NCBI GenBank assembly: GCA_040219085.1
Contig: JAVJTC010000002.1
Location: 81,045 to 145,044 of the forward strand
Direction: 5' to 3'
DNA: 64,000 bases
Source: Acidimicrobiales bacterium
GTDB taxonomy: Bacteria > Actinomycetota > Acidimicrobiia > Acidimicrobiales > JAVJTC01
In this document: positions 8,570-14,805 of the stretch, one piece after another
Layout: every line of letters starts with the position of its first letter
How positions within the stretch are numbered: the stretch's first letter is position 1
The notes under the pieces: model-generated
The model's input: only the letters and a program-made list of their open reading frames with translations
What the model was told of the DNA's origin: nothing
Database searches by the model: none
Translations under genes and position numbers: made by a program

Positions 8570-9187
8570 GTGGAGTTCGCGGCCGCCGTCCGGACCCGCC
8601 GGATGTGCCGGAGCTTCGCGCAGCGGCCCGTCGACACCGAGACGCTCACACATCTCTTCGACCTCGCGCGTCGGGCTCCCTCCGCGGGATTCGCGCAGGG
8701 GATCGGGTTCGTCGTGCTGCGTGGCCCCGATCGCTTCGAGCGGTTCTGGGATCTGACACTTCCGCGGCACCGTCGCGCCGGGTTCGCCTGGCCCGGGCTC
8801 CTCGACGCCCCCGTCATCGTGGTGCCCGTGGCCGACTCCAGCCGCTACCTCGAGCGGTACTCCGAGCCCGACAAGGCCCCGACGGGTCTCGGGGCCGACC
8901 CCACGGCATGGCCGGTGCCCTACTGGGTGGTCGACTGCGCGTTCGCAGTCGAAAACCTGCTGTTGGCCGTGACCGACCGCGGCCTCGGCGCGCTCTTCTT
9001 CGGGATCTTCCACCAAGCCGGGGCGGTCAGCGAGGCCCTCGACCTCCCCGATGGAGCGGTGCCCATCGGCGCGATCGCGCTCGGCCATCCGGCTCCTGAC
9101 CGTCCGAGCGCTTCGGTGCGCCGCGGCCGACGGGACCTCGACGAGGTCGTCCATGACGGTTCCTGGGGCACACCGCTGAGCGGATAG
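8570..9187 (+). CDS. Nitroreductase-family flavoprotein
   Basis: A 205-residue protein of the FMN-dependent nitroreductase superfamily. TRRMCRSFAQRPVD near the start corresponds to the RRS.R.F FMN-phosphate motif. RRAPSAGFAQG matches the A.SG.N.Q region, with changes. VVDCAFAVENLLLAVTDRGLGALFFGIF is the dimer-core helix and flavin segment, and PIGAIALGHPAPD is the usual C-terminal strand. The loop PRHRRAGFAWPGLLDAPVIVV is typical of actinobacterial members. The GTG start at 8570 is 6 bases after the preceding stop, so the gene is probably co-transcribed with the unknown protein before it. Its electron acceptor is unknown; a role in F420 or flavin-linked reduction is only a possibility. Confidence 0.85.
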   Translation: MEFAAAVRTRRMCRSFAQRPVDTETLTHLFDLARRAPSAGFAQGIGFVVLRGPDRFERFWDLTLPRHRRAGFAWPGLLDAPVIVVPVADSSRYLERYSEPDKAPTGLGADPTAWPVPYWVVDCAFAVENLLLAVTDRGLGALFFGIFHQAGAVSEALDLPDGAVPIGAIALGHPAPDRPSASVRRGRRDLDEVVHDGSWGTPLSG

Positions 9188-9190
9188 AAT
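9185..9190 (+). promoter_or_regulatory. -10 hexamer of leaderless nifU-like gene
   Basis: TAGAAT, 8 nt before the ATG at 9199. It overlaps the stop codon of the nitroreductase gene. Confidence 0.6.
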
Positions 9191-9198
9191 CGACCGCC

Positions 9199-9450
9199 AT
9201 GCAAGCCGACGTGGACAGCGCACTCGCCGGGATCCGGTCGATCATCCAGGCCGACGGAGGCGACATCCGACTCGTCGACGTCGACGGGGCGAAGGTCACC
9301 CTCGAGCTCGTTCTCGACAGCGCGGAGTGCCGCGAGTGCGTCATGCCCCGCGCGTACCTCGAGCCCATGGCGCTCGACATGTTGCGGGCGGCCGTGCCGG
9401 CGGTCCGCGAGGTCACGATCGCCGACCCCCGCGAGGCGGACGGAACCTGA
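9199..9450 (+). CDS. NifU-like C-terminal domain protein (Fe-S carrier)
   Basis: An 83-residue stand-alone NifU C-terminal (Nfu) domain, which carries or transfers an Fe-S cluster between dimer subunits. The family start IRSIIQADGGDIRLVDVDG is clear. The cluster cysteines appear as AECRECVMP (C-X2-C, as in the family's C-X2-C). Typical members then have a TLK..I helix; here it is AYLEPMALDMLRAAVP. The leaderless ATG at 9199 is well supported. Its stop codon TGA (9448-9450) overlaps the proposed CTG start of menA, suggesting translational coupling. Confidence 0.88.
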   Translation: MQADVDSALAGIRSIIQADGGDIRLVDVDGAKVTLELVLDSAECRECVMPRAYLEPMALDMLRAAVPAVREVTIADPREADGT

Positions 9451-10334
9451 CCGCGGCTCTGTGGGTCGCCGGAGCGCGTCCCCGCACGCTACCGGCGGCG
9501 GTGGTGCCCGTGCTGGTCGGCACGGCTCTGGCCGCCGAGGCCGCCGAAGGTGCCACCGGTTCGGTCGTCTGGTGGCGCGCCGGTGCCGCCCTGGTCGTCG
9601 CGCTCGCCCTGCAGATCGCCACGAACTACGCCAACGACTACAGCGACGGTGTGCGCGGCACGGACCGTGACCGGGTCGGTCCGGTCCGCCTCGTCGGTTC
9701 CGGGCTCGTAGCGCCCCGCCGGGTTCTCGCGGCGGTGTCGATCTCGTTCGCCGTGGCCGGTGTTGCCGGCCTCGCGCTCACGATCGCCGTCGGTCCGGAG
9801 TTGCTCGTCGTCGGCGTCGTGTCGATGCTCGCCGGCTGGTTCTACACGGGCGGATCACGGCCGTACGGTTACCACGGCTTCGGGGAGTTGTTCGTCTTCG
9901 TCTTCTTCGGCCTGGTCGCGACGGTGGGGACCTTCTACGTCCAGGTCGGGGAGGTGACGGCGCGCGCCGTCCTGGCGGGCGCCGGGGTGGGTGCACTGGC
10001 TTGCGCGTTGTTGGTGGTCAACAACCTGCGCGACATCCCCACCGATCGTGCCAGCGCGAAGCGGACCCTCGCGGTGCGCATCGGCGACCGCGCCACGCGT
10101 GTGTCCTACGTGGTGCTGGTGGTCGGGGCCTTCGCCGTGGTCGCCGGGCTCGCACCCGGGTCGCGCTGGGTGCTGATCGGCTTCGTGGCGGTTGCGGCAG
10201 CCGTCGCACCCGTGAGGACCGTGCTGAGCGGTGCCGTGGGCCGGGACCTCGTCGGGGCCCTGGCCGGGACCGGCCGGTTGCAGCTCGTCTACGGGGTCCT
10301 GGTCACCGCGGGTATCTGGATCGGCGCGGGCTGA
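9447..10334 (+). CDS. menA: 1,4-dihydroxy-2-naphthoate polyprenyltransferase MenA, probable CTG start
   Basis: A membrane prenyltransferase that attaches the isoprenoid side chain to 1,4-dihydroxy-2-naphthoate in menaquinone synthesis. The N-terminus LTAALWVAGARPRTLPAAVVPVLVG is typical. The first Asp-rich motif is NYANDYSDGVRGTD and the second is NNLRDIPTDRASAKRTLAVRIG. About eight hydrophobic segments follow the UbiA pattern. No ATG, GTG or TTG occurs in frame between 9337 and the start of family similarity. The likely start is CTG at 9447, overlapping the nifU-like stop as CTGA. The alternative is GTG 9327 or 9336, which would add about 40 residues of Arg/Gly-rich sequence read in a second frame of the upstream gene. 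MenG for the next step is encoded nearby at 10714. Confidence 0.88.
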   Translation: MTAALWVAGARPRTLPAAVVPVLVGTALAAEAAEGATGSVVWWRAGAALVVALALQIATNYANDYSDGVRGTDRDRVGPVRLVGSGLVAPRRVLAAVSISFAVAGVAGLALTIAVGPELLVVGVVSMLAGWFYTGGSRPYGYHGFGELFVFVFFGLVATVGTFYVQVGEVTARAVLAGAGVGALACALLVVNNLRDIPTDRASAKRTLAVRIGDRATRVSYVVLVVGAFAVVAGLAPGSRWVLIGFVAVAAAVAPVRTVLSGAVGRDLVGALAGTGRLQLVYGVLVTAGIWIGAG

Positions 10335-10350
10335 CCCTGCCGGGGTGGCG

Positions 10351-10704
10351 TCAGAGCCGCTGGTTGAACTCGATGCGGTTGCCCGACGGGTCGTGGCAGA
10401 ACACCTGACGACACACGCCGTCGAGCTGTCCGGGCGGGTCGGTTTCGATGCCCGACGCCGCGAGAGTTGTACGGACCTCGTCCACGTCATCGACGAGGAA
10501 CGCGAAGTGCTGGCCCGCATCGGGCGGCGGGTCCGCGACGATCAGGTGGACCTCCCGGCCGTCGCCGGCGTTCAACCATGCCCCCTTCACCGACAACTCG
10601 GGCCGCTCGAGTTTCGTCATCCCGAGAACCCCGCTGTAGAAGGCCTCGGCCGCGTCGAAGTCGGTGACGTTGATGGACACGTGGTGGATGCCGGTGACGA
10701 GCAT
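10351..10704 (-). CDS. VOC-family (glyoxalase/dioxygenase fold) protein
   Basis: A 117-residue vicinal-oxygen-chelate protein. The fold starts at GIHHVSINVTDFDAAEAFYSGVLGM and ends at VFCHDPSGNRIEFNQRL, giving the two beta-alpha-beta-beta-beta modules of the family. Metal-ligand candidates are His in IHHVSI, His in VHLIVAD and Glu in RIEFNQ. The reaction is unknown: members include glyoxalases, fosfomycin-resistance enzymes and extradiol dioxygenases. It has its own leaderless promoter (TAGGCT, 10711-10716) and so is separate from menG, which lies 10 bases upstream on the same strand. Confidence 0.88.
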   Translation of the reverse strand: MLVTGIHHVSINVTDFDAAEAFYSGVLGMTKLERPELSVKGAWLNAGDGREVHLIVADPPPDAGQHFAFLVDDVDEVRTTLAASGIETDPPGQLDGVCRQVFCHDPSGNRIEFNQRL

Positions 10705-10710
10705 GGGTAG

Positions 10711-10716
10711 AGCCTA
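10711..10716 (-). promoter_or_regulatory. -10 hexamer of leaderless VOC gene
   Basis: TAGGCT on the minus strand, 6 nt before the ATG at 10704. It overlaps the menG stop codon. Confidence 0.6.
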
Positions 10717-11424
10717 GATCCGCGTCGCGGTGATCGCCTGAGCGGCGCCGAACGTCAGGCGGCGGTGCTCGACCGAACCGAACCCGGCGGCCCTGACCCG
10801 TTCCACCAGTTCGTCGGGAGCCGGCAGGTACTCGACGGAGCGGGGGAGGTACGCGTAGGCGGCGCCGTCGGAGAGCAGTGCGCCGATCCGGGGGACGACG
10901 GTCCCGAAGTAGAAGCCGTGGACGCGTCGCACCGTGGCGCTTGCGGGTTGGCACACCTCGAGCAGCGCGACGCGGCCGCCCGGACGGACCACCCGGTGGG
11001 TTTCGGCCAGGAACGCGTCGAGGTCGACGATGTTGCGCAGGGCGAAGCCGCAGGTCGCCCCGTCGACGGAGGCGTCACTCAACGGCATCCGCGTCACATC
11101 GGAACGGACCAGGGGTGCGCCGGTCCTGTTGGCCGCGAGCATTCCGCCCGACATGTCGGCTCCGATCGCGACATGTCCGGCGCGGGTGAGGTCGCCGCAG
11201 AAGTCGCCGGTGCCGCAGGCGAGGTCGGCCACGACCGAGCCGGGCGGCAGTGCCAGCTCGCGCACGCAGCGCCGCCGCCATCGGACGTCGAGCCCGAAGG
11301 TCATGATGCGGTTGACGAGGTCGTACCGGGGAGCGATCCGGTCGAACATCGACGTGACGAGGCGAGCCTTGTCGTCGCCGGTGGGGAGTTCGCCGCCGAC
11401 GGTGTCGGTGGCGGCGCGGCTCAC
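10714..11424 (-). CDS. menG: Demethylmenaquinone C-methyltransferase (MenG/UbiE)
   Basis: A 236-residue SAM-dependent methyltransferase that converts demethylmenaquinone to menaquinone. Family signatures are MFDRIAPRYDLVNRIMTFGLDVRWRR at the N-terminus, the SAM-binding VADLACGTGDF, DVTRMPLSDASVDGATCGFALRN, and HRVVRPGGRVALLEVCQP. The GTG start at 11424 lies in a GTGA overlap with the stop of the membrane-protein gene before it. The open frame runs further upstream, but only as a shadow of that gene. Together with menA at 9447 it supports menaquinone-based respiration. Confidence 0.93.
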   Translation of the reverse strand: MSRAATDTVGGELPTGDDKARLVTSMFDRIAPRYDLVNRIMTFGLDVRWRRRCVRELALPPGSVVADLACGTGDFCGDLTRAGHVAIGADMSGGMLAANRTGAPLVRSDVTRMPLSDASVDGATCGFALRNIVDLDAFLAETHRVVRPGGRVALLEVCQPASATVRRVHGFYFGTVVPRIGALLSDGAAYAYLPRSVEYLPAPDELVERVRAAGFGSVEHRRLTFGAAQAITATRI

Positions 11425-11780
11425 CTGAACCAGATCTTCTGGTAGTCGCGGCTCATCGGGTGGATGAGCAGCAGCAGCTGTGCCACCGGGAACATCGCGC
11501 TGAGCAGGAAGAAGGGCTCGAAGAGCTCGTCGAAGCCCTCGCGGAAGAGGAAGACGATCAACAGGAGAGGTACGAGCATCGAGAACGCGACACCGAGTCG
11601 GTAACCGATCTTCTTCTCGTTGGCGATCAGGTAGCCCGACAGCGGGCCGACGAGGACGGCGACGAGGCCGCGCAACGACGGCAGGCTGAGGAGGCCGAAG
11701 AAGCCGTCCAGGTACAGGAGGAGAACGGCGATCTGGAGCGTCTGGGGCTGGGTGGGGTCGGTCCATCGCCGTTGCTGCAC
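11421..11780 (-). CDS. Small membrane protein coupled to menG, unknown function
   Basis: A 119-residue protein that is mostly hydrophobic. Segments near 14-30 (LQIAVLLLYLDGFFGLL), 38-52, 63-80 (LGVAFSMLVPLLLIVFLF) and 88-105 could form four transmembrane helices. It ends with a charged tail, SRDYQKIWFR. I do not recognise a family. The GTG start at 11780 is the first in frame. The gene shares a 4-base GTGA overlap with menG, so the two are almost certainly co-translated, which hints at a role near the quinone pathway at the membrane. That link rests only on position. Confidence 0.8.
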   Translation of the reverse strand: MQQRRWTDPTQPQTLQIAVLLLYLDGFFGLLSLPSLRGLVAVLVGPLSGYLIANEKKIGYRLGVAFSMLVPLLLIVFLFREGFDELFEPFFLLSAMFPVAQLLLLIHPMSRDYQKIWFR

Positions 11781-11818
11781 GGCGAACAGTGTGGCACCGG
11801 CGGTGCTGCGATCCGCCG

Positions 11819-12874
11819 TCAGCGGCGACGGAGTTCCACGGGGGAAGAGTCGGGCGTGCTCGTAGCCCGTGCGCGCAGCTGCCCGCAGGCGGCGTCGATG
11901 TCTGTGCCGCGGTTGCGCCGCACCGTCGCGTTCACGCCCAGCTCGCGCAGCAGTCGATGGAACCGGTCGATGCCGTCGCGGCTCGTACCGGGCGTGCCGA
12001 AGTCGGGCGTCGGGTTGAGCGGAATGAGGTTCACGTGGGCGCCGACCTCACGGGCGTGGGCGGCGAGGCGGCGCGCGTCGACGTCGCGGTCGTTGACGCC
12101 GGCGATCATCGCCCACTCGAACGAGACACGCCGCCCGGTTGCGGCGAAGTAGTCGACGCAGGCCGCGACGAGGTCGGCTATCGGATACCGGCGGTTGATC
12201 GGAACGAGGGAGTCGCGCAGCTCGTCGTCGGCGGCGTGCAGAGAGACCGCGAGGTTCACCGGGAGCGGTGCCTGCGCGAGGCGCCGGATCCCGGGGATCA
12301 GCCCGACTGTCGAGATCGTCAGAGAACGGGCCGACACCCCCATCGCACCGTGGATGCGCTCGACCGCGGCCCATGTCGGGTCGAAGTTGGCGAGCGGCTC
12401 ACCCATGCCCATGAACACGACGTTCGAGACCCGCCGGGGCGCCGCCGCGGCCGCAGCGCGCACGACCTGCTCGACGATCTCGCCCACGCTCAGGTGGCGG
12501 TCGAAGCCGGCCTGTCCGGTCGCGCAGAAAGAACAGGCCATCGCACATCCCGCCTGGGTGCTGACGCACACGGTGGCCCTGTCGGGGTAGAGCATGAGGA
12601 CGGTCTCGACTGCTTCACCGCTGGTCAGTCGCCAGAGCCACTTGCGGGTGGTGTCGTTGTCGCCGTGGGACTCGGTGACCGCCGTGAGGGCGGCGGGCGC
12701 CGCCTCCACGAGGTGGCCCCGTAGGCCGTGGGGCAGCGTCGTCACCTCGGCGAGATCGGCGAGGTCCGTGTAGAGCCCTCGCCACACCTGCTCGACGCGA
12801 TACGCCGGCTCGTCGGCCAGCAGCGTCGCCCAGCCGGCCCGGTCGAGGTCGTAGCGGGTGGAACCGCTGCTCAC
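11819..12874 (-). CDS. rlmN: 23S rRNA (adenine-2503-C2)/tRNA methyltransferase RlmN
   Basis: A radical-SAM enzyme that methylates C2 of A2503 in 23S rRNA. The protein is 351 residues, within the family's usual range. The N-terminal helical domain (RVEQVWRGLYTDLADLAEVTTLP) is followed by VCVSTQAGCAMACSFCATG, whose C-X3-C-X2-C binds the 4Fe-4S cluster. SNVVFMGMGEPLANFD and TISTVGLIPGIRRLA are further family motifs, and a C-terminal Cys (AACGQL) fits the second catalytic cysteine. The GTG start at 12874 forms a GTGA overlap with mshD upstream on the same strand, so the two genes are one translational unit. Confidence 0.95.
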   Translation of the reverse strand: MSSGSTRYDLDRAGWATLLADEPAYRVEQVWRGLYTDLADLAEVTTLPHGLRGHLVEAAPAALTAVTESHGDNDTTRKWLWRLTSGEAVETVLMLYPDRATVCVSTQAGCAMACSFCATGQAGFDRHLSVGEIVEQVVRAAAAAAPRRVSNVVFMGMGEPLANFDPTWAAVERIHGAMGVSARSLTISTVGLIPGIRRLAQAPLPVNLAVSLHAADDELRDSLVPINRRYPIADLVAACVDYFAATGRRVSFEWAMIAGVNDRDVDARRLAAHAREVGAHVNLIPLNPTPDFGTPGTSRDGIDRFHRLLRELGVNATVRRNRGTDIDAACGQLRARATSTPDSSPVELRRR

Positions 12875-13572
12875 GTCGCCTCCACGTGGGTGCGGTAGGC
12901 GCGGTCCGTGTGGTGGCGGGTGAACCCGATGCGGTGGTAGGTGGCGACGGCCGCGTGGTTGTCGGACTCGACGTAGAGCATCCCCGTGGTGAGGCCGGCG
13001 GCGGCCAGGTGTGCCAGCCCGGCTCGCGTCAGGGCGGTGCCGAGGCCCCGGCCGGCGAAGTCGGGGTCCACGGCGATGACGTAGATCTCGCCCAGCGGGG
13101 GAGTGGTGTCACGGTGTTCCTTGGTCCAGCAGAAACCGGCGAGGCGTCCATCGCGGTCGTGCAGCAGGAAACCCTGCGGGTCGAACCACGGTTCGGCACG
13201 CCGCTCGGACAGGTCGGCCTCGGACATGTCGCCCTGCTCGGGGTGCCACGAGAAGGCCCGGTTGTTCACGGCGAGAAACGCCCCGGCGTCGTCGTCGGCG
13301 AAGGGGCGCACCACGAGGTCGGTTCCTTCGACCGGCAGGGGACAGCGCATCTGCCACAGGTCGCGGTAGGCGTCGAAGCCGAGGTCGGTGGCGACCCGAT
13401 CCAGTTCCTCGTCCACCGTGCGCACCCACAGCTGCACGGCGCCCCCGCCGCGGGAGCCGATGTCGGCGAGGATGCCGGTGAGCTCCGTTTCCAGCGTGGT
13501 GGGATCGCCGTCGTCGACGACGATGCGCCACCGGAACCCGGCGTCGAGCGGTCCGGAGAGGGTCACGGCCAT
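12871..13572 (-). CDS. mshD: Mycothiol synthase MshD, with a shortened N-terminal domain
   Basis: A GNAT-fold acetyltransferase matching mycothiol synthase, which acetylates Cys-GlcN-Ins as the last step of mycothiol synthesis. The C-terminal catalytic GNAT domain is well kept: NRAFSWHPEQGDMSEADL, RRAEPWFDPQGF, GFCWTKEH, GEIYVIAVDPDFAGRGLG, and LYVESDNHAAVATYHRIGF. The protein is only 233 residues, against roughly 300 in Mycobacterium. The first GNAT domain is reduced to its last part (LWVRTVDEELDRVATDLGFDAYRDLWQMRCPLP), without its own acetyl-CoA loop. The ATG at 13572 is fixed by a leaderless promoter, so the shortening is not a start error. It is co-translated with rlmN. Mycothiol implies an actinobacterium. 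Confidence 0.87.
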   Translation of the reverse strand: MAVTLSGPLDAGFRWRIVVDDGDPTTLETELTGILADIGSRGGGAVQLWVRTVDEELDRVATDLGFDAYRDLWQMRCPLPVEGTDLVVRPFADDDAGAFLAVNNRAFSWHPEQGDMSEADLSERRAEPWFDPQGFLLHDRDGRLAGFCWTKEHRDTTPPLGEIYVIAVDPDFAGRGLGTALTRAGLAHLAAAGLTTGMLYVESDNHAAVATYHRIGFTRHHTDRAYRTHVEAT

Positions 13573-13578
13573 GCGCCC

Positions 13579-13584
13579 ACGGTA
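13579..13584 (-). promoter_or_regulatory. -10 hexamer of leaderless mshD
   Basis: TACCGT on the minus strand, 6 nt before the ATG at 13572. It drives the mshD-rlmN unit. Confidence 0.6.
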
Positions 13585-13638
13585 CCGGCGGGTCGGTGTG
13601 CGTTTGTCGAAGCACCGCAGCGGTGGAAGTCTCGGAGA

Positions 13639-14289
13639 GTGGGACGTCCGAGATCACCGAAGGGCCGGGCACGTGAGGCGCATCGTCGGCTCGCCGAGGA
13701 GTACCCCGACGATTTGTGCGAGCTCGACCACACGAGTCCCTACGAGTTGTTGGCGGCGACCATCCTGTCGGCGCAGTGCACCGATGCGCGCGTCAACCTC
13801 GTGACCCCGGTCCTGTTCGCCCGGTACCCGACGGCCGAGGACCTGGCGTCGGCCGACGAGTCCGAGGTCGCCGAGATCGTGCGGTCCACGGGCTTCTACC
13901 GGTCCAAGGCCCGCAACCTCGTGGGGATGGCCCGGGGTGTCGTCGCCGACCACGACGGGCAGGTGCCCACGCGCATGTCCGATCTGACGGAACTGCCCGG
14001 TGTCGGGCGAAAGACGGCGAACGTGGTCCGCAGCGTGGCCTTCGGGCTCCCCGGTCTACCGGTCGACACCCACGTGGGTCGGCTGGCCCTGCGCCTCGGT
14101 CTGACCACCGAGACGGACCCGGTGCGCGTCGAGGCCGCGCTCGATCCCATGGTGCCCGCGTCCGAGCGGGGGGACTTCAGTCTGCGACTCATTCTCCACG
14201 GCCGACGGGTGTGCGCGGCCCGGCGGCCGCGATGTGAAGACTGTCGTCTCTCTGACTTCTGTCCGTCGGCGTTCGCTGCGGTGCCCTGA
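13639..14289 (+). CDS. nth: Endonuclease III (base-excision DNA glycosylase/AP lyase)
   Basis: A bifunctional DNA glycosylase that removes oxidised pyrimidines and nicks the abasic site. The helix-hairpin-helix LPGVGRKTANVV carries the catalytic Lys (residue 125) and VDTHV the catalytic Asp (143). The C-terminal 4Fe-4S loop has the exact C-X6-C-X2-C-X5-C spacing at residues 192, 199, 202 and 208. The 216-residue length is normal. The GTG start at 13639 is where similarity begins; the open frame runs back through mshD in the other direction and is not coding there. It is divergent from mshD, and no clear promoter is seen. Confidence 0.95.
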   Translation: MGRPRSPKGRAREAHRRLAEEYPDDLCELDHTSPYELLAATILSAQCTDARVNLVTPVLFARYPTAEDLASADESEVAEIVRSTGFYRSKARNLVGMARGVVADHDGQVPTRMSDLTELPGVGRKTANVVRSVAFGLPGLPVDTHVGRLALRLGLTTETDPVRVEAALDPMVPASERGDFSLRLILHGRRVCAARRPRCEDCRLSDFCPSAFAAVP

Positions 14290-14358
14290 CCTGCAGGATC
14301 ACACGCACAGTGGTCACAGCGACGCAGATTCTCAGAAAGAGAGAATTCCTGCCCGGAT

Positions 14359-14379
14359 GTGACCGCGCTCTGCGGTCAC
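14359..14379. promoter_or_regulatory. 21-bp perfect inverted repeat ahead of the candidate small RNA
   Basis: GTGACCGC (14359-14366), a 5-base spacer, then GCGGTCAC (14372-14379). It ends 6 bases before the TATTCT hexamer at 14386, the place of an operator overlapping the -35 region. A related half, GTGGTCAC, occurs at 14310-14317. It could instead be a hairpin in the nth 3' RNA. Confidence 0.4.
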
Positions 14380-14385
14380 CTGGGC

Positions 14386-14391
14386 TATTCT
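14386..14391 (+). promoter_or_regulatory. -10 hexamer for the candidate small RNA
   Basis: TATTCT. A start 7-8 nt downstream would fall on the first base of the 14399 hairpin. There is no good -35 at the usual distance; the palindrome at 14359 occupies that place. Confidence 0.45.
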
Positions 14392-14398
14392 GATTGCC

Positions 14399-14494
14399 GT
14401 CAGGTACCCGCCACCTGACACACGGCGACGAACGGGATCCGCCGCCCGATGTCGCCAGTACCGGCGCCCCTTCGGGGGCGCCGGTGCACTTTTT
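14399..14494 (+). ncRNA. Candidate structured small RNA of about 96 nt
   Basis: Three consecutive perfect stems fill this gene-free stretch. Stem 1 pairs GTCAGGT (14399-14405) with ACCTGAC (14413-14419). Stem 2 pairs GGCGAC (14424-14429) with GTCGCC (14451-14456), with an inner CGGG/CCCG pair (14433-14436 and 14445-14448). Stem 3 is the terminator at 14460-14485 followed by TTTTT. A TATTCT -10 ends 7 nt before stem 1, so the 5' end would start exactly at the first helix. No open frame fits. It does not match SRP RNA, 6S or tmRNA as far as I can see. It could instead be a long 3' UTR of nth. Bases 14290-14358 hold only a weak hairpin (14328-14346). Confidence 0.5.
14460..14494 (+). terminator. 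Strong intrinsic terminator with UUCG tetraloop
   Basis: ACCGGCGCCCC (14460-14470), loop TTCG, GGGGCGCCGGT (14475-14485), then GCAC and five T (14490-14494). The 11-bp perfect stem closed by C(UUCG)G is directional on the plus strand. It sits 170 bases after the nth stop. Confidence 0.85.
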
Positions 14495-14518
14495 CGACTC
14501 GGATCGCCATCCGTCGAT

Positions 14519-14728
14519 CTACCGGGGCCGCTGTTGGCGGAGCAGGCGCCTTGCGCGACGCGCTGCCGACTCCACGAGGCGCTCGATCTCGCGCACCTCC
14601 ACCGCCAGGTCCTCGCGGCCGGTCGCGTCGACCCCGTCGCCCATGTCGGCGAGTCGGGTCGCAACCTCGCTGAGGCGGGCCTCGATGGTCGAGAGTTCCC
14701 CCAGCGGCACGTCGGGTCGGCTGTCCAT
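14519..14728 (-). CDS. Small coiled-coil protein, unknown function
   Basis: A 69-residue, highly charged, probably all-helical protein (GELSTIEARLSEVATRLADMG, then DLAVEVREIERLVESAARRARRLLRQQ). Heptad-like spacing of Leu/Val/Ile suggests a coiled coil. The ATG at 14728 is preceded by an AGAGG Shine-Dalgarno with 5-nt spacing, which supports it over the longer open frame to 14779. It is divergent from hisD and lies just beyond the terminator of the candidate small RNA. I do not recognise the family. A DNA-, ribosome- or division-linked role cannot be judged from sequence. Confidence 0.7.
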   Translation of the reverse strand: MDSRPDVPLGELSTIEARLSEVATRLADMGDGVDATGREDLAVEVREIERLVESAARRARRLLRQQRPR

Positions 14729-14792
14729 GGTGTCCTCTCGTCGGGGCCGGGCACGGTCGTGAATTCCGGGCCGGGCCACCCGGCCCTCTGTG

Positions 14793-14798
14793 TAGCGT
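14793..14798 (+). promoter_or_regulatory. -10 hexamer of leaderless hisD (his operon)
   Basis: TAGCGT, 7 nt before the ATG at 14806. It is the only promoter-like signal ahead of hisDCBHAF and leaves no room for an attenuator leader. Confidence 0.6.
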
Positions 14799-14805
14799 GG
14801 CGGCC

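Noticed and set aside
14358..14379. CRP/FNR-type site TGTGA...TCAC before the candidate small RNA
   Set aside because: The half-sites are 13 bases apart instead of 6, so the palindrome is not a CRP-type operator.
14399..14494. Assignment of the hairpin cluster as SRP RNA, 6S or the actinobacterial 6C RNA
   Set aside because: No GGAA-loop SRP motif, too short for 6S, and the loops lack runs of six C. Left as unclassified.
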